Part shown: piece by piece, positions 1 to 13,484 of the stretch
Position numbering within the stretch: the stretch's first letter is position 1
Layout of the letters: every line of letters starts with the position of its first letter
Assembly: GCA_964020975.1 (NCBI GenBank)
Contig: OZ026613.1
Span: 60,517,668-60,581,667 of the forward strand
Origin: Hermodice carunculata
Taxonomy: Eukaryota; Annelida; Polychaeta; Eunicida; Amphinomidae
DNA: 64,000 nt
Direction: 5' to 3'
Notes under the pieces: model-generated
Seen by the model: only the letters and a program-made list of their open reading frames with translations
Databases searched by the model: none
Told to the model about the DNA's origin: nothing
Translations under genes and position numbers: made by a program

Positions 1-229
1 CAAAAATTTGTTAACAATTAACTACCTGAAAATCTTTTAAAGTTACCGTTATATAGTAATATATAGAGTTATTCTGAAATTTGTAATATTAACAATTGTT
101 ATGTGTGTAGGAATCAACAGCTCCTCTATTTTGTTCTTTTTTTAAAGTTGACATTAATATTAAATGTAATTTTCTGACACGTTATTTGTACTTTCCATCT
201 AATTGTGTAATTGTTCTTTTAGTAAAAGG

Positions 230-432
230 TGTAATTGCCAGGTAACTATTCTTGTATGTAATGGGTGGCTCCCATGATAGCGACATACCTTTGTCTTAAT
301 GGGAGTCTCCCAGACAAAAATACTCTATGTATATCCTTATGTTTCATTTATTTTCTGTTTTATGTCAAATTGAATGTATTTTTGGTCGAATAAAAGCATC
401 CTGAGTCCTGAGTCCTGAGTCCTGAGTCCTGA
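230..432 (+). mobile_element. LINE-like 3' tail ending in a 7-base tandem repeat
   Basis: The segment holds a short stem (GGGTGGCTCCCAT near 265 and ATGGGAGTCTCCCA near 299), then GTCGAATAAAAGCATC and about four and a half copies of CTGAGTC from about 400 to 432. A stem followed by a GTCGAATAAA-like motif and a short tandem tail is typical of the 3' ends of CR1/L2-type non-LTR retrotransposons in marine invertebrates. No reverse-transcriptase coding precedes it in the window, so it is a 5'-truncated insertion or a SINE sharing that tail. The clade is not resolved. Confidence 0.45.
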
Positions 433-1000
433 TTAAATTTTTTACTGACCCATTCATCCATGATTAGTGGGTTATACATGGGAAACTTCGGATACTGTCA
501 CTAGCACTAATATTTGATATCGGGCCAATAGAAAGTATTCAGAACACTTAATTATTATATGGACGTCCAATATTGCGATAGATATTATGGATGTTCATAG
601 TGTTTCTCATATGAAATTTTTATAGGTATCCACGGTGGTGTGGAGTTGCTGCTTAATGTGGAATCGTATGAATATATGGTAAATAAATGGGAACAAAGAG
701 GTTTCAAGGTACTTTTCTGGACTTACTTTGCACGTGCTCTAAACGCATGAATTAATCAGGAAATGAAAAAATAGCTTAAGACCTTGACTATTTCTAATGC
801 TTCTTGTCCTGGACCTCAAAGACGTGTAATACATTACAGGTATGTTTTAACAATCTTCAGTTCACCCCGTTTTGCCAGATTATTATTGGGGTCCCTTTTG
901 TAATACCACTGGCATATAAGGACAGAATGAGGATAGATAGATAGATAGACAGACAAGGGTTCCTCCACCTAAGGGATGTCACAATCATTTCTTTACTCAT
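433..1000. other. No feature recognised
   Basis: AT-rich sequence with no convincing exon. A short GATA/GACA run lies near 930-955. Confidence 0.5.
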
Positions 1001-4000
1001 AATCAAACAAAAAAAAGCATATTTACTTGATGGAAAAATAAAAGGTCCAATCATCTTCAAATTCTGGCCCAGTAAATATGAGGTTGGCAGTACAGAGCCA
1101 AGGGGAAGCGAGCAGTGGGGGCAAGACTTCTGGTATGCATGCACCCATATGCTTTCTTCCCAATTGTGATCCATCAATGGACATCACCTGTGCAGTGGAA
1201 GCGGGGAGCTCAGGTGGACTTTTATGGGTCAAGAGGAAAGTATTGTCTTTCGTTCCAAAATTATCAAAAAAATTAATGTATTAACTACATAATATTACTT
1301 CTCGACCAGCATTGCAGATATACATAAATTTATTGGCAGGACAGAGTAACAAACCACACATTCTGATCAATAACCACCAGGACTGACAGTCTGGGGGAAC
1401 TGTCAGTCCAGATGAGGAGCTGACATATGTTGGGAAAACCTCAGAGGTTCGTGGACATGAGGTTGCCAACACCAGAATCCTAACCTAAGGCTGGAAACTC
1501 TCCTTACTGACCAGCATGGGACCACCAATGGGCCCCCTGGTGCCGTCCACCAACCTGAAAATGGGGAGCTGCTTTCTATAGCCACTATTGTGGAAAACAT
1601 AGCAGGTGCTGGGGGCGGGGGTTATATGGTTCCATATGGCAGTGTTCAGTTGAAAGGGGTCAACTAGCTCACGACCTAGTGGACCCGGGGAACATCTGAC
1701 CAGTACAAGTCTGAGACAAGATCTAGGCCTACAGTAGATATGGCAACCTATAGACTGCATGTGAGTCTAAACCTCAAGGGTAGCATAAACTGGAACATGA
1801 AGGCTGCCCTGCGGGGTCAAGAGAGTCTAAGGGACAAGTATCAGGAACCTATGCAAAGGAGTCTTCTATGCCAGCAAAGGTGTAAATGCCCTGCTCCAGC
1901 ACAATGAAGTCCTGCAGCTGGTCTGGACGATACTGACGACAGTGACGTTTCTTAGGGCTTGGCAGGTGGCATTAAAGGATCACACCTTGTGATCTCTTGC
2001 CAAAATTTACTTCAGGGCCAAAGGCCTGTTCTAAGCATTCTCTTGGGACTTCAGGATGGTTTACTTAATACACGAGGAGATCACAATTCAGCAGACCAGT
2101 TCCTTTCAGGACTTACCCAGGGGCAAAAAGGGTAAACCTTTGAACCTTTGGCACCGCCTGTGTAGGAGAGATACCATTACAGAGCTCTCTCCCCAGACAT
2201 GAGGACTCTTTCTCATGTGGGTAGAGCCATTTCTATGTCACAAAATGTAACCCCCCCCCCCCAAAGAAAAAGCCATAGATGGATCCACTTGGTTCTTTGC
2301 ATGGTAACCCAAGTATCTCGCTTCTTGTAGCCCCAGAAGCAAGTGTTAAGAGAAAACAAATTTCCACGTCATTAAGGCCCTTCAATGACCACCTATTCAA
2401 CATGACTAAGACAATCAGGAGGTCCCACCATGGTAGGATCTACCAATCAGCCTGTCTGTCCATGTAGAAGTAGGCTAGAAGCACTGAGATAAGGAACACT
2501 CCCTATGTGAATGTCTAGGACATTTGCCAGGGTAGAGAAGATGGTGGACCGAAACCTTTCCACAGTTCTCAAGCTCTCACAGAGCATCTCCCACTGGTAC
2601 AGTAGGAAGTCCCTGATGTTGCCAGTACACAGAGACCACAGCTGTATTTTTCAACCAGTGCACAAGTCTAAAAACACATTCCATTGGGCCAGGTATACCA
2701 TGAGAGAAGAGTCTCAAAGCCCCCCTCTGGTGAAAATATTATTGACCCATTCTGAGAATCTCTGTTACAGAGTTGCTGTGCAACAACCACCAAGCATGGA
2801 GCTTGACCACTTGAGAATTGCAGTCGAACACACTCATCAGCAGTTGCACCGGAAGTTTCTGCCATGCAGGTAGATGTAGTGGTGGCTAGATGCTAGATTT
2901 CAAAAGGTATAGGGGTTAATCCATCTTCATCCCTGAGAGTGTAACTAAGATTACATTGCTGTCATGGGACCAAATATTGTGCAGGACCATCAGGGGATCT
3001 GTGGAGGCAAAAAGGTGTAAGGCCAAAGAGTGGTCAAGTCCATTGGTAGAGCATCTACCACTACGGCCTGGGGATCTGGGACAGGCAACAAATAAACGAT
3101 GCCAGAAGTTTTGCATTAGCCCTTTTCCCAAACAGATCTAGATACCCGACTTGACCCACATGGGCTGAACAACCCGTGGAAGCAGCAACAACTCCTTCCC
3201 TACTGGCTGACTTCTTCTTTAGAGTTGGTCAGCCAGGAAATATTCTAGTCATGGGACATGATTCACATGCATGCAGACATCATGTTTGGAGCACCACTAG
3301 GTAATGGGTCCGGCTAACACCATCAGCGTTCAGGTGTGTATTTCACCCTTTCAGTGTAGGAAGGTGACTGTGGTCCTGTTGTCACACAAATTGAGAACAT
3401 GTTTGTGCTCTACTAGGTCCTGGAAGTGGAACAGTGCTAAGCTTATCACCTCATGTTTCAGCAGGTTTAACGAGTTTATGTGGTGGGACAAGGGCTGCTT
3501 TGGCCAAAAGCCAGCGACCATCCTGCCCTCTACGTTGGACCCCCAACTAGACCATGATGAGTTCATGTACAAGACAAGTTGCACCTGAAACAGTATCGCA
3601 TCAAAGTTTGGCTACAGGTCAATGATATTCTCCCACTCAGTCCACCAAATGAGGTGCTAGTGGTCCTCTGGGAGCACTGACAGCTGCACTTGGTAGCCCA
3701 GGTCCTTTGACCATATGTCCCACAGAGCGTGCTGCACAGGAAGAAGGGGCAGGGGACCAGGGTGACCTGGGAGTACATCAGGGTCTGGGGGCCCATCAGC
3801 TAGTTGTCCAGGTATACATGAATGTGCTTTGGTGAAGATGAATGGCAACTGCCTGCAAGAACTTGGTGAACACCAGAGGTGCCATGGCAAAGCAGAGTGG
3901 AAGTGCCCTGAACTGGTAAACCTGGCTCCGGAATGTGAACCACAGATGTCTCTGTCATGGGCACATTGAAGAACATGTCCTTGAGGTGGGAAAAGGTTGT

Positions 4001-7000
4001 CAGCTCCTGGGGCTACAGGGCTGCTGCCAGTGACTGTGGGATCTTCATCTTGAAGGACAGAATCTTCAAATACTCCTTCAGTGATGACAGATCTATAACC
4101 AGACACCAACCTCTATCCTGCTTGGGGATTAGGAAGAGTAAGTTGTAAAACCTCTGTGACCCAGAATCCTCCACCTGCTATATGGCACTCTTGCTTTGGA
4201 GCTTAAACACCCCCTTAAGAACACCGATGCTTTGGGCTCCTTAGTGGGTGTGAACCACTTAGATTTGTGGCATAGCAGTGGCCTGTCTCTGCCAAAAGGC
4301 AGTGAATAGCTTTGTCTCAGGATACTTAAGACTAATGAATCATCTGTGATAGACTCCCACTGTGAGCAAAAGGCAGAGCAGCAACCATTGTCTGGTCACT
4401 TGCAGACATCTATAGCTATGGCAGAGGGTGTTCCTGAGAAGATGTGGGTCTGAGGTCAAGAATCAGGCGACCAGAGGCTTCCCCACCTTTTTGCATTCAC
4501 TGGCCTCTTTGCCCTTTACAAATAGCTTCCCAATCTTCCTAGGCCCTTGCAATGCCTGGGCCATGGCTATGGCCATAGGGTGACTGGGTGTGGTCTGGAT
4601 GCCATGTTTGGGGATGGCCACAGCCAAGGAGGAAAGTCACAGAATAATGTCAGTGAAAGCCTTTATCCTGGGCTGTTCCACACAGTGACCTAAAAGGTCT
4701 GCACTAACCAAACAAGAGGGGCCCCATGCATGCTCGGCGGTAGATGTGGTCAAGCAACTTCTGACACTGGAGGTGGGCATTCCTGCATGGCAAAAGCACT
4801 TCTGCCTGTAGATTCAGGCTCTCCTGCTGTGATGGTCAATTGGCCATGATGGTGAAGTCATCAGCAAGGCCACATAACCAAGCCTGTCCCAGTAATATGT
4901 GCAGAGCAATGTGAGGAATCCAAGAGGGAACTCATAGCCAACAGTAAGATGTTGGCGCAAAACATTAGGAGCACAGAGTCTTTAGCATCCTCCTCTAGTT
5001 TTTTGAAAGTATCCAAGTATGCAGGAACAACCTTCTGTGCCTTTGCATCATACGTCTCTAATCTAAATCCACCTTTAATGACTGAAATGAGTAAATCTGC
5101 TTCAGGGTGGAGTACCATTTTTCCTGGATGTCCTGCTGGGGGAGAGCCCACCCTTGCCAGAGATAGCCAGAAGTGGGCAACTCCACTGGAACCTGGGTGC
5201 TGCAAATCCTGACTATCAGCTGGTTGTAAACTCAGTGACACAGGATAAGAAAGGTGTCAGGGACCTATGCCGCATGTCTTCCAAGGACAAGCCTTGGCAA
5301 CACATTGCAACAGCCCCCCTCCTGTCCTCTGGCTGAGCAACCACAGCTTGATTGCCCACTAGGCTTCGAATGCAAGCTTTGACCCGCTCAAAGTGAAGTC
5401 AGTGTAGGAGTAGTATCCATGGGGGTGGAAGCAGGTTCTGCCCATGCCACAGATGATACAGGGCTCTGCCAAGCAGAGCATCATTGGGGTGGATGCTGGC
5501 TGCCACTTCGTAACCTTGGCCTACTGACAGATGAATAAGAAAGCAGCATCTCTCCTCCTAAGTGTCGATGCGAGAAAAAACTCATCACCGGGTGTTGCTG
5601 TCATAGCACCCAAAGCCTTGTCGAACAGCTGTTCATTTGATGCAGGGGCCTGGCCACTTGTGACAGCAGCATGTTCATAACCACGCCTTGCATTGGGAAA
5701 CAACAAGTTCTCCAGAAGTCTTTGCAGCCACCCCCATAGCCTGCATCCTCCCACAAAAGCTAAGAGAAAAGGACTTGCAAGAGGCTCAGAGTGGGAGCAG
5801 GAGCCAGAGCCACCACCAACCTGGGGGTAGACTGGCGGGAAGGCACCTGCTGAAGTTGTTAGACATCTGGAGCCTGCAGGTGGAATGAGACCTGACTCAG
5901 AAAGAAGGCAGCAGGGCTGTTCATCCAAAACAACTGACTCCAACACGGCAAGAGTATTGGCAGGATGGACGAGACAAAGTCTCCCTTCACCACTGCTGCT
6001 CCTTACAGAGCTCATGTTCCACACTTGCCTTCTCCATAGAGGGAGGCAGGGTACCCAGCTTGAAGGAAGCATGCACTGAGATAACCAGCTGCTCAGTCCA
6101 GGTCAGGCCCAGAGGGAGAGAAGCCCCCACTGCCAGACAAGGTTGGAGGTGCTAGAGTTGGCACTTGGGTCATGGTAGGTGCCACAACTTCAGGAGCTAA
6201 AAGGCTCTTTAGCTCACTACAGCTAGACACCACCACAGACATAGGTACTGACTTGCAATATACCAGGATGTTCAAACTTAGGTCCCCGAAATGGGAGGTT
6301 TGGAATCAGTCCGGGTTCTGGTGCTCCAGACCACCCATACATTTAACATGAGGTCTCAAACCCACAAGCTCAAGGAATAGTAAGTGGTTTCAGCAGAGCT
6401 GGAAAGAGACAAGTAAGCACTCATTGTGGCTCCAAAAGGGCTGCCTTTGGGTCTGAGTGTTCAGACCAAGAGGTTCAGGCCAGATGATCCAAGCAGTGCT
6501 TTGCTGCCTTTTTGGCTGGGAATCTGAAGAACCCCACATTCTTTTTGGCGGGGGGTGGGGGTGGGGGGGGGGTTGTGTTACAGTGACCAGGATCAGATCC
6601 ATTTGCAACTGTTGTTTCTTGGCCATGACCTTCAAGAGTGCCAAGAGTCTGGGATCAGTGGCCAAGGAACCTTGGTCATCACATTAGGTGGCACAGAGCA
6701 CTCTGGATCCTGGCAAGCAGAACCTTTGCCACCTCTTTACCCTATTCTCCCGGGGCGGGGGGGAGAAGGAGCAGCAGCCACCTGAGCCTCCGTGCAGGCC
6801 ACATTGGTTTGCTTCCGCTTCTCTGGTGGCATTGCTGGGGTAGACGACTGAGTGGAGTAAGACGCATGTGGCAGCACACTTAACCCTAACCTTCTTGCTA
6901 TTCCTCAGTGACTGCTCCTAGACCAGCCACACCTAGCACCAAACCTGCATATATTCTTACAAGAACACACAAGGCCAAGCTGTTGGCAACAACCATAGCA

Positions 7001-9392
7001 GTGCTCATGATCATCCCTGGCTGCCATCAAAATGGTTGCATGAGTCCATCTTCTGCCCTCTACCCAACAAGGGAGACGGTGAAGCAATCTCCGACACCCA
7101 CAGCACTCTGCAAAGTAGACTTGCACAAGTCCCTGGTGCATGTCCCTATTTTCCCATCCGCAGGTCCTACCCAGAAGTGTGATACATTTTCCCCAGCACA
7201 AAGTTAGCTGTATAATATTATGCCAACTACACGGTGTTATTAAGTAGGTCCTACTGTTATTATTATTTTTTTTTTTAACTGGTCGACACTGCCGCCTCGT
7301 CGGTTTCAACAGTAGCAGCTATTGAGTCCTGGTCAGTTCTAATCCCATTATCATTGCGAGTGGAAAGTGGTCTTCGATGAATGCATGGCTAGTCACTGGC
7401 CACTCAAGCAAGACAAAGCTGCCCGTCTCCCTCCAGCTGCCGACACCAGGGACTTGTAAAACTTGCTCAAGCCCAGTGTGGACTACCATCAATGCGGTGG
7501 GAGTGACGTCACAACATCCGGGGTTTCGTGGGATCTTAGAAGTCAAATCAGTGCCACAACTTTTTTATTTTTGCATGATTTAAGTTTTGTTGAGTAAGAC
7601 CTCTACATTTCTATGTGGCTCTTTTGTCAATTTAAACAAAAACTCTTGCCCTACACACTAAGAAAGGAAATATATCGATCTGAATCACGATTTGATCAAA
7701 GCGATCAAAACTGTGTGAATACAATAATTGCAGGGTACAGGTCCGACATTTTTCTTAGTTAGTAACGTCACGAACGATGGTTTCTCTTTTATTTTTTTTC
7801 TAAAGATCGGTTGTGTGTTATAATTGCCATTAAATTATAGTGGCAGAGCTTGTTGCTGCAGTAAATAGTCCATAAACACACTTTATCGCAGTTACTGACA
7901 AACTGTAAGCATGATAAACACGCGGCATTTTTACCCGAGCCATGTCAACCTGCGGCTGGCGTATTTTACTCTCTTTCCATGAAAAAATTGGACTCTCTGC
8001 TCTATTGCATGCAAAGACTGGTACAGTGGTAGTATATGTTATCATATTGACCAATTTACAGCTTTAAATTAATTTTGTTTCTTGCTTTAATAAATTGTCC
8101 GTAATCGTCACTTGTGGCAACACGAGGCAGCGAGTTCTACAGAACGAAACAGTGGTAGAAAAACTTTTTGATCAGACACCAAACACCATGTGATCGATTC
8201 TGGGCCCTTGTAGTTTCCAACTAAAATAACGACGCATCTGTTTGAAATAGAAGCAGTTTTGAAGGGGTTCCCGCTAAAATACTTTTGTTTCAGCCAATGG
8301 GAGAGCTTGTTGTTAAAATAGACAAGGTTCTGAGCATTCTAACCATATAAACAACATGGCGCGGAGACAAAAAAATCGAGATAGAGACGATGAAATCACC
8401 CTATTTTTGCGCAGCTTTGCAAAGTTACATCATTCAAATTGTCACAAGCAACAACCTGATCATTGATTTAAATCATCGTAGAAGGAAAATATTCATTTTA
8501 ACGCAAAATCGAAATAGCCATCGGCAAGAACTGACGTTTCTCTACAATAAAATGTGCGTGCTTGCATGTAAATAAACAACAGGCAACACAAGGAATTTGA
8601 GACACCGTTGAATCGGTCACGTGTTTGACTGCTCATGAATAATTCATAGCAGGGATAAGCCGGCAAGTTTTACAAGTCTCACTGGATGCCCTCCGCCTGA
8701 GGCAGTGTACTGCAATTAATCCTTCATTACACAGTAGCTCAATTAACAGCTTCTGAAGAGGAGTGCGTTATGACCGCTCGCTTGTCTGTGTGATAAGAAA
8801 CACAGTGCAGACCGCCCGGCGCTAATCATCTGGAGTCAATGTTATCTGGTTATATACATGTTCCACGCCAATCAGCTAGGTAACTTGAAGGGCCTACCTG
8901 TATTGTAACAGAATAAGGCTATGAGGTGTGTTTACTTCAAATTTAATTTGGCAATGAATTTGATTTTAAATAAAATACGGAAGACAGTCCAGTGAGATTT
9001 GAGCGAGTCTATCTGCAAAGCAGCAATTGCCTTTACGCCACTGTCCTCCCTCTGTTTGCTATTTGACATGCCAGAAGCAATCTCGGTAATGGAACTGTTG
9101 CAAGCTTAGAAAACAAAACTTGCAGTACAAGTACTGCAAATAGCACTTACACAGTTTTTCCAGACAAAAGTCAACAGAGCCACCAAAACTCTTAGAACAA
9201 GCCAGAAATGGCACCCAAGGAGGAAGGGAGAACAGGGGTGCATGTGCACTCGAAGTCACCCCGCCACACCTAAATGAACCAAGTGGTGGAGCCATCAGAA
9301 CAATCAAGACCCAACTCAATTGTGTCAGCCATTGTGGCACAGATATGGAGGTCTAAGCAATGATGGTCGAGAGGTAATATTACGTAATTAAT
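1000..9392 (-). mobile_element. Fossil DIRS-type tyrosine-recombinase retrotransposon (element A)
   Basis: This is an old copy of a DIRS retrotransposon read on the minus strand. Parts in element order are: the 5' inverted terminal repeat at about 9,130-9,392; a gag-like region at about 7,300-4,800; a reverse transcriptase region near 4,100-3,500; a putative recombinase region near 3,100-1,700; an internal complementary region near 1,240-1,320; and the 3' inverted repeat at about 1,000-1,240. The bases at 1,280-1,315 are the inverse complement of 9,357-9,392 with four mismatches in 36, as expected when the internal region complements the 5' end. The end sequences and the reverse transcriptase motifs match element B in this window. 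The element is broken many times (well over ten interruptions) and looks ancient. Sequence from about 7,560 to 9,050 does not resemble the element and may be a later insertion or lineage-specific leader. The outer left edge is approximate. Confidence 0.75.
9130..9392 (-). repeat. 5' inverted terminal repeat of DIRS element A
   Basis: Read on the minus strand, this stretch begins with ACGTAATATTACCTCTCG and aligns with the left end of element B (about 27,655-27,860). Shared features are the TACCTCTCGxCCA motif, a GCxTAGAC motif just inside it and a GCACATGC motif about 150 bases further in. It is also the inverse of the element's other end near 1,000-1,240, where a GACTTC...CATGCACCC motif recurs. 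Confidence 0.6.
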
Positions 9393-9900
9393 ATTCATAT
9401 TCAAATTGCACGGCGGAAGACTTTATGGGAACTTTTTTTTTTAGCAAAATTGTATCCTTTTACTCAAACTTTAAATTTTGGCATTGCAAGCTAAATATGT
9501 CACAATGTTGGTGATGAAGTCATAATCAAGTCCTTTCTCGAATGGCTATGGGAAGGCTTCGTCATTGCTTTTAGATGTGAAGTAGCTAATTTTCATTTGC
9601 AGATGGCTCATTCATTGGATAACTTCTGACTAAGCAGGGAGTATTATTTGCATTTTGCTTTTTGTAATGAAAACATAATATGTTTACTTCACAGCTTATC
9701 CTTCACAGCCAGGATGATATTCCATGGCTTGGCGATAATGCAGCCTTTATCCAACCAGGGACTTCAACACACATCGCAGCAAAGTACACACACGTCAGTA
9801 TAAGAAGAATTCATTCTGTGTTCATTAGCTCATCTTTAAATCTAGTATCTAGTAACCATAGCCTGGGTATTTGTCAGTCAGCTGAGGTGATAGGATTGTG
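9393..9900. other. No feature recognised
   Basis: AT-rich sequence between DIRS element A and a dispersed repeat. No exon or RNA gene is supported. Confidence 0.4.
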
Positions 9901-10690
9901 ATCCATCCAATAGTGTCCATTCCCCGTCAACAATTTAACATTTTGGACTTACCTAAAGCCACCTGCCATATCTCTTCAAAGTGGGTGGGGACATACCTTG
10001 GCTTGATTTGCACCATGCTTTTTAAAGTCGTCACACTCCATAGTTCTTTGTTTTCATTTTTTGATCATCTTTTTGGTGCCTTTTGGCAAAATCTTAAAAC
10101 ATCTTCTCCAAGACCACATGGGAAACCGATCGTTACAAAACTTCAGAGTTTCCTTTTTAGGGCTCTTAGAACCTTAATTTGTTCAACAGGTGGCACTGCA
10201 ATTTTTCAATGTGAATTATTGTGCATTTTCAACTTCTGCAATACCCGTCCTCCAACTGTCCTAAAACGTACTTGAAGTGTTCCTTGTGACTTTTCAGGAA
10301 TGTTTTAATTTGGGTACTTCTTTCTTGATACACACACATTCCTGTTAATTTCTATTGAAGTCAATTAGAATTGCAATGTTGATTAACAATCTTAACTTTT
10401 CCAAAACCATCATCTACAGTTAGTACCAACTTGGTAGGGAATATACTTGGGTCATTTCTCCACTGAGCTTGTTCAAATGGTCACCCTCTCATATTTCTTG
10501 TATTTTGTTTCTTTTATGATTTGCTAAATCGTAAAAACTCTTCACCAAATCTGTTTTCACTTCAAAATTCCTTTAGGGTGCTACTGGGTATCCTAGACCA
10601 GGGTGGGGCTTATGAGGGTTTGAATTTCAACGCCATGTGAGGACGGGTTGTTCACACAAGCCTTCTATTTGTGTTTTTGACTTATATAAA
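9900..10690 (+). repeat. Dispersed repeat of the CCAAAACCG type, copy 1
   Basis: Diverged copy of a repeat made of units of about 120-215 bases, each carrying a TTCTCCAAAACCG-like core followed by a TTCAAACTTGGTGG-like stretch and a TTGTTCACCAGGTGGC-like stretch. It ends in GGTTGTTCACACAA near 10,645, as does the copy at 62,150-63,540. Further copies lie at 39,130-40,345 and 42,540-42,880. No intact coding frame runs through it. The parent element is not recognised. Confidence 0.55.
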
Positions 10691-11464
10691 CCCAATGCCT
10701 AACTTAATTTAAACATTTTGAGAATGGGCTAAGGGACTTTCTTTACCTAACACGCTTTCCTTGTATCACTGCTCTCATGCTGTGATTTCATGAATTTTAA
10801 ATGTGTGTCTTTTAGTTTAGAAGTATATAAGTCTTAAAATCTGTGATAGGGGCAACATCTTAAATAATGTACTAATGACCAAATTGGCAAAGCAGGATCA
10901 GTTTGATATTTCTATCTTAGATGAATGCATCAGTGAAATAAAGCATATCGTTGCAAGTCAATTTTGTAGATTCCATCTTTAGACGGACAGTTGGTATTCT
11001 AATGGGCAATTGTGCACCTCTTTTGGCCAATTGATCTTTACTTTACTATGAGTATACGTTACTTGTAAAACTGTAAAAAGAAAAAAAAAGAAATTTCATG
11101 ATAAATGTTACAAGTTGCATTTATATACATTAATGACCTATTAAGCATAAATAATCAACACTTTAGAGAATACAAATATATATTTTACAGAAATACCCTG
11201 ATGATTTCAAATTAAAAGAAAATACAGAAAATGACATGGAATCGCCAATTTAAACATGATGTTTTATGGTAATAGTGAACTTCAATTTATGTGACAAACG
11301 TGATGATTTTGAAGTTGACATACTAAACTACCCCTGCAAAAATAGTAATGTTTCACTCAGGCCAGCTTGTGGTGTCTATGTTTCAAGGCTTATTGCCTTT
11401 TCTTTGGCACAAGTGATGAAATTTGGTTTTTGAGTGGTTATATGTTTGGACAAACTAAATTCTG

Positions 11465-12050
11465 TAGTTGATGAAGAATGTTTCAAGGGTTAAGAGGACC
11501 AGGTTTAAACCGCCAATTACCTTTTTTACATGTAACTGCCTGTCTCAAGTTAGGAGTAAAATTTGTTTCTTTGCATTGGTATTGGAAGATGAATGTTGAT
11601 GTTTTGCTATTTTTGAATCTTTTTCCTGTCATTTTTTGGGTTGAACTTTATGAATATGGATATGGTCTGTACTATTCGATAAAGTATGCACTGGTTTTGA
11701 CAACTTTGACTGCCGTCATTTACTGCTTTTTCTTGTGAAACAGAAGTATATGATACTGAAATTGAAATGATCGTTTAAAACGTTTCTGCATAAAAATGAA
11801 AAAATATTATATAGATATCCTGTGGATTTGACATTTTATATAAATGATGTAATAAGTATGTAAACTTAATATTTCTAACCAACATTTTGCGTGAATGAGG
11901 CAAGATATTTCTTAAAGTTGACAGTCACTCGCATCAAATCGATATAAACTACTACTAACTCTTGTTGGTACCTGTCTCAAGTCAGGAGAGAGATGTTTTC
12001 TTTCATAGTACATTTCGTATTAGTTGACTGATATATTACAATATCATAAA
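11465..12050 (+). repeat. Dispersed repeat (block 5 family), copy 1
   Basis: From about 11,475 this matches 45,585-45,830 and 63,740-64,000: AGAGGACCAGGTTTAAACC, CTGCCTGTCTCAAG, a GTTGATGTTTTG segment and a GAACTTTATGAATATGG segment in the same order. A further fragment with CCTGTCTCAAGTCAGGAG lies near 11,972. The copies are roughly 70-75 percent alike by eye. Reading frames across it are not conserved between copies, so I treat it as non-coding repeat. Confidence 0.55.
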
Positions 12051-13400
12051 GTTGTTGGTTTGTGCACCTTCTTGTTTCCTCGGATTTTTGGTGTAGCGTC
12101 TCGAACCTTGTTGAAAACTGTTGTCTACTTCTATTTTTCTTGACATCATTATTTCTACATTGTCAATCTGACATCTTTTCCTCTTTCGATGTTCAATAAA
12201 TAATGCACTGCTTGATGGCTATTCAAGTCAAGTCGTTGTGTCTGGTAATACTTCAATTGTATACTTGTCATGACTTGGATGGTTCTAGACTTGAACTGAT
12301 CTATTTTCGACTATGATACCGACTCATAATGGTCTTACTACTATTGCACCACCTGGAAAACCCAGAAAATCGGATGGACCCATTCTTGACTGTTATGCAA
12401 ACTATGCACAGCTAGGTGGTCTCAAAATGTCACATGAATGCATGCAATTTGAAATTCACTTTCACATCCGCCGATTTAGACAAACGTGTGCCAATTTTGA
12501 GATAAAAAAAGAGAAATGGACAAACGGAAGTGCTGTCTAGTGTAAATAATTTGAAATCAATATTTACATTGGACAATGAGCTGCATGAGGGTTATAGACC
12601 ACAGTTGTGATTGGCTGGTTGTGCATCCCAACGGAGATAGTCCATAATTGTAAAAATAGTGTGTTTTCAGCATGCTGTAGCTTCTGTTTAAATCAAGTTA
12701 GCTAAGTCACGTTTGCTGCATCACAGATTTGCTTCATTGGTAATCATATAGATGCACTGTCTTTCAGGCCACGTTTGAACTTTATGGTGGGGAAGGACAA
12801 TGATGTGACCCTAGCATGAGCACAATTCATACACCTGTATAAAGATGGCATCCAAGTGTTGTTTCGTATTTCAATCATCACACATTACCGAGCTAGGAAT
12901 TATATGACAAAAATCCATCCATGTTTTTCTGACTTTTTCATGTTAAATGCCATTCATGGAGTTTTAAAATACCAAAATGCTGATTTTTTTTTAACTGAAA
13001 AATGCTAATATGAAAAATAGAAGGATTTATGACTGTGGTCTGTGTCCTGATGGCATGGCGACTGGATGTTGAGGATGTTAGGGATGACAGGGCTGGAAGA
13101 AGACTTTTGGTATTGGCACTTAGAAGCTGAGAATGTGACAAACAGAGGTCCAGTGCACTCTAGATGCAAAATATTAGGGAATCCCTGGGCACCCCCCAAG
13201 GAAATTTTGGAAAGAGGACCTCATATGTGGTTTTAAGGGCATCGTAGGGTACTAAAGGTAGTGTAAAATAGAGATGCACTTTTTGTATAAATTATTTCTC
13301 AATGAAATGGACATGTATTGCAAACTTTCCCAAGGGTGATGACATGTTATTTGGTTTCATCTGTGGGCAGATTTTAAGAGTGGTTTCAATTCCCTGTACA
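12050..13400. other. No feature recognised
   Basis: Unique-looking AT-rich sequence. A 75-residue open frame at 12,313-12,540 resembles no family I know, and I do not call it a gene. Confidence 0.4.
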
Positions 13401-13484
13401 AGGGCTGTCAGAAAACGCACAAATGACCCTACGATATGCATGATGTCACAATAAACCAGCGCTGATCGCTACTGCTCCTTAGGG

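Noticed and set aside
8356-8466. ATGGCGCGG start with a basic 36-codon frame, considered as the channel's N-terminus
   Set aside because: It lacks the His-Gly motif and TM1 of the family and lies inside DIRS element A.
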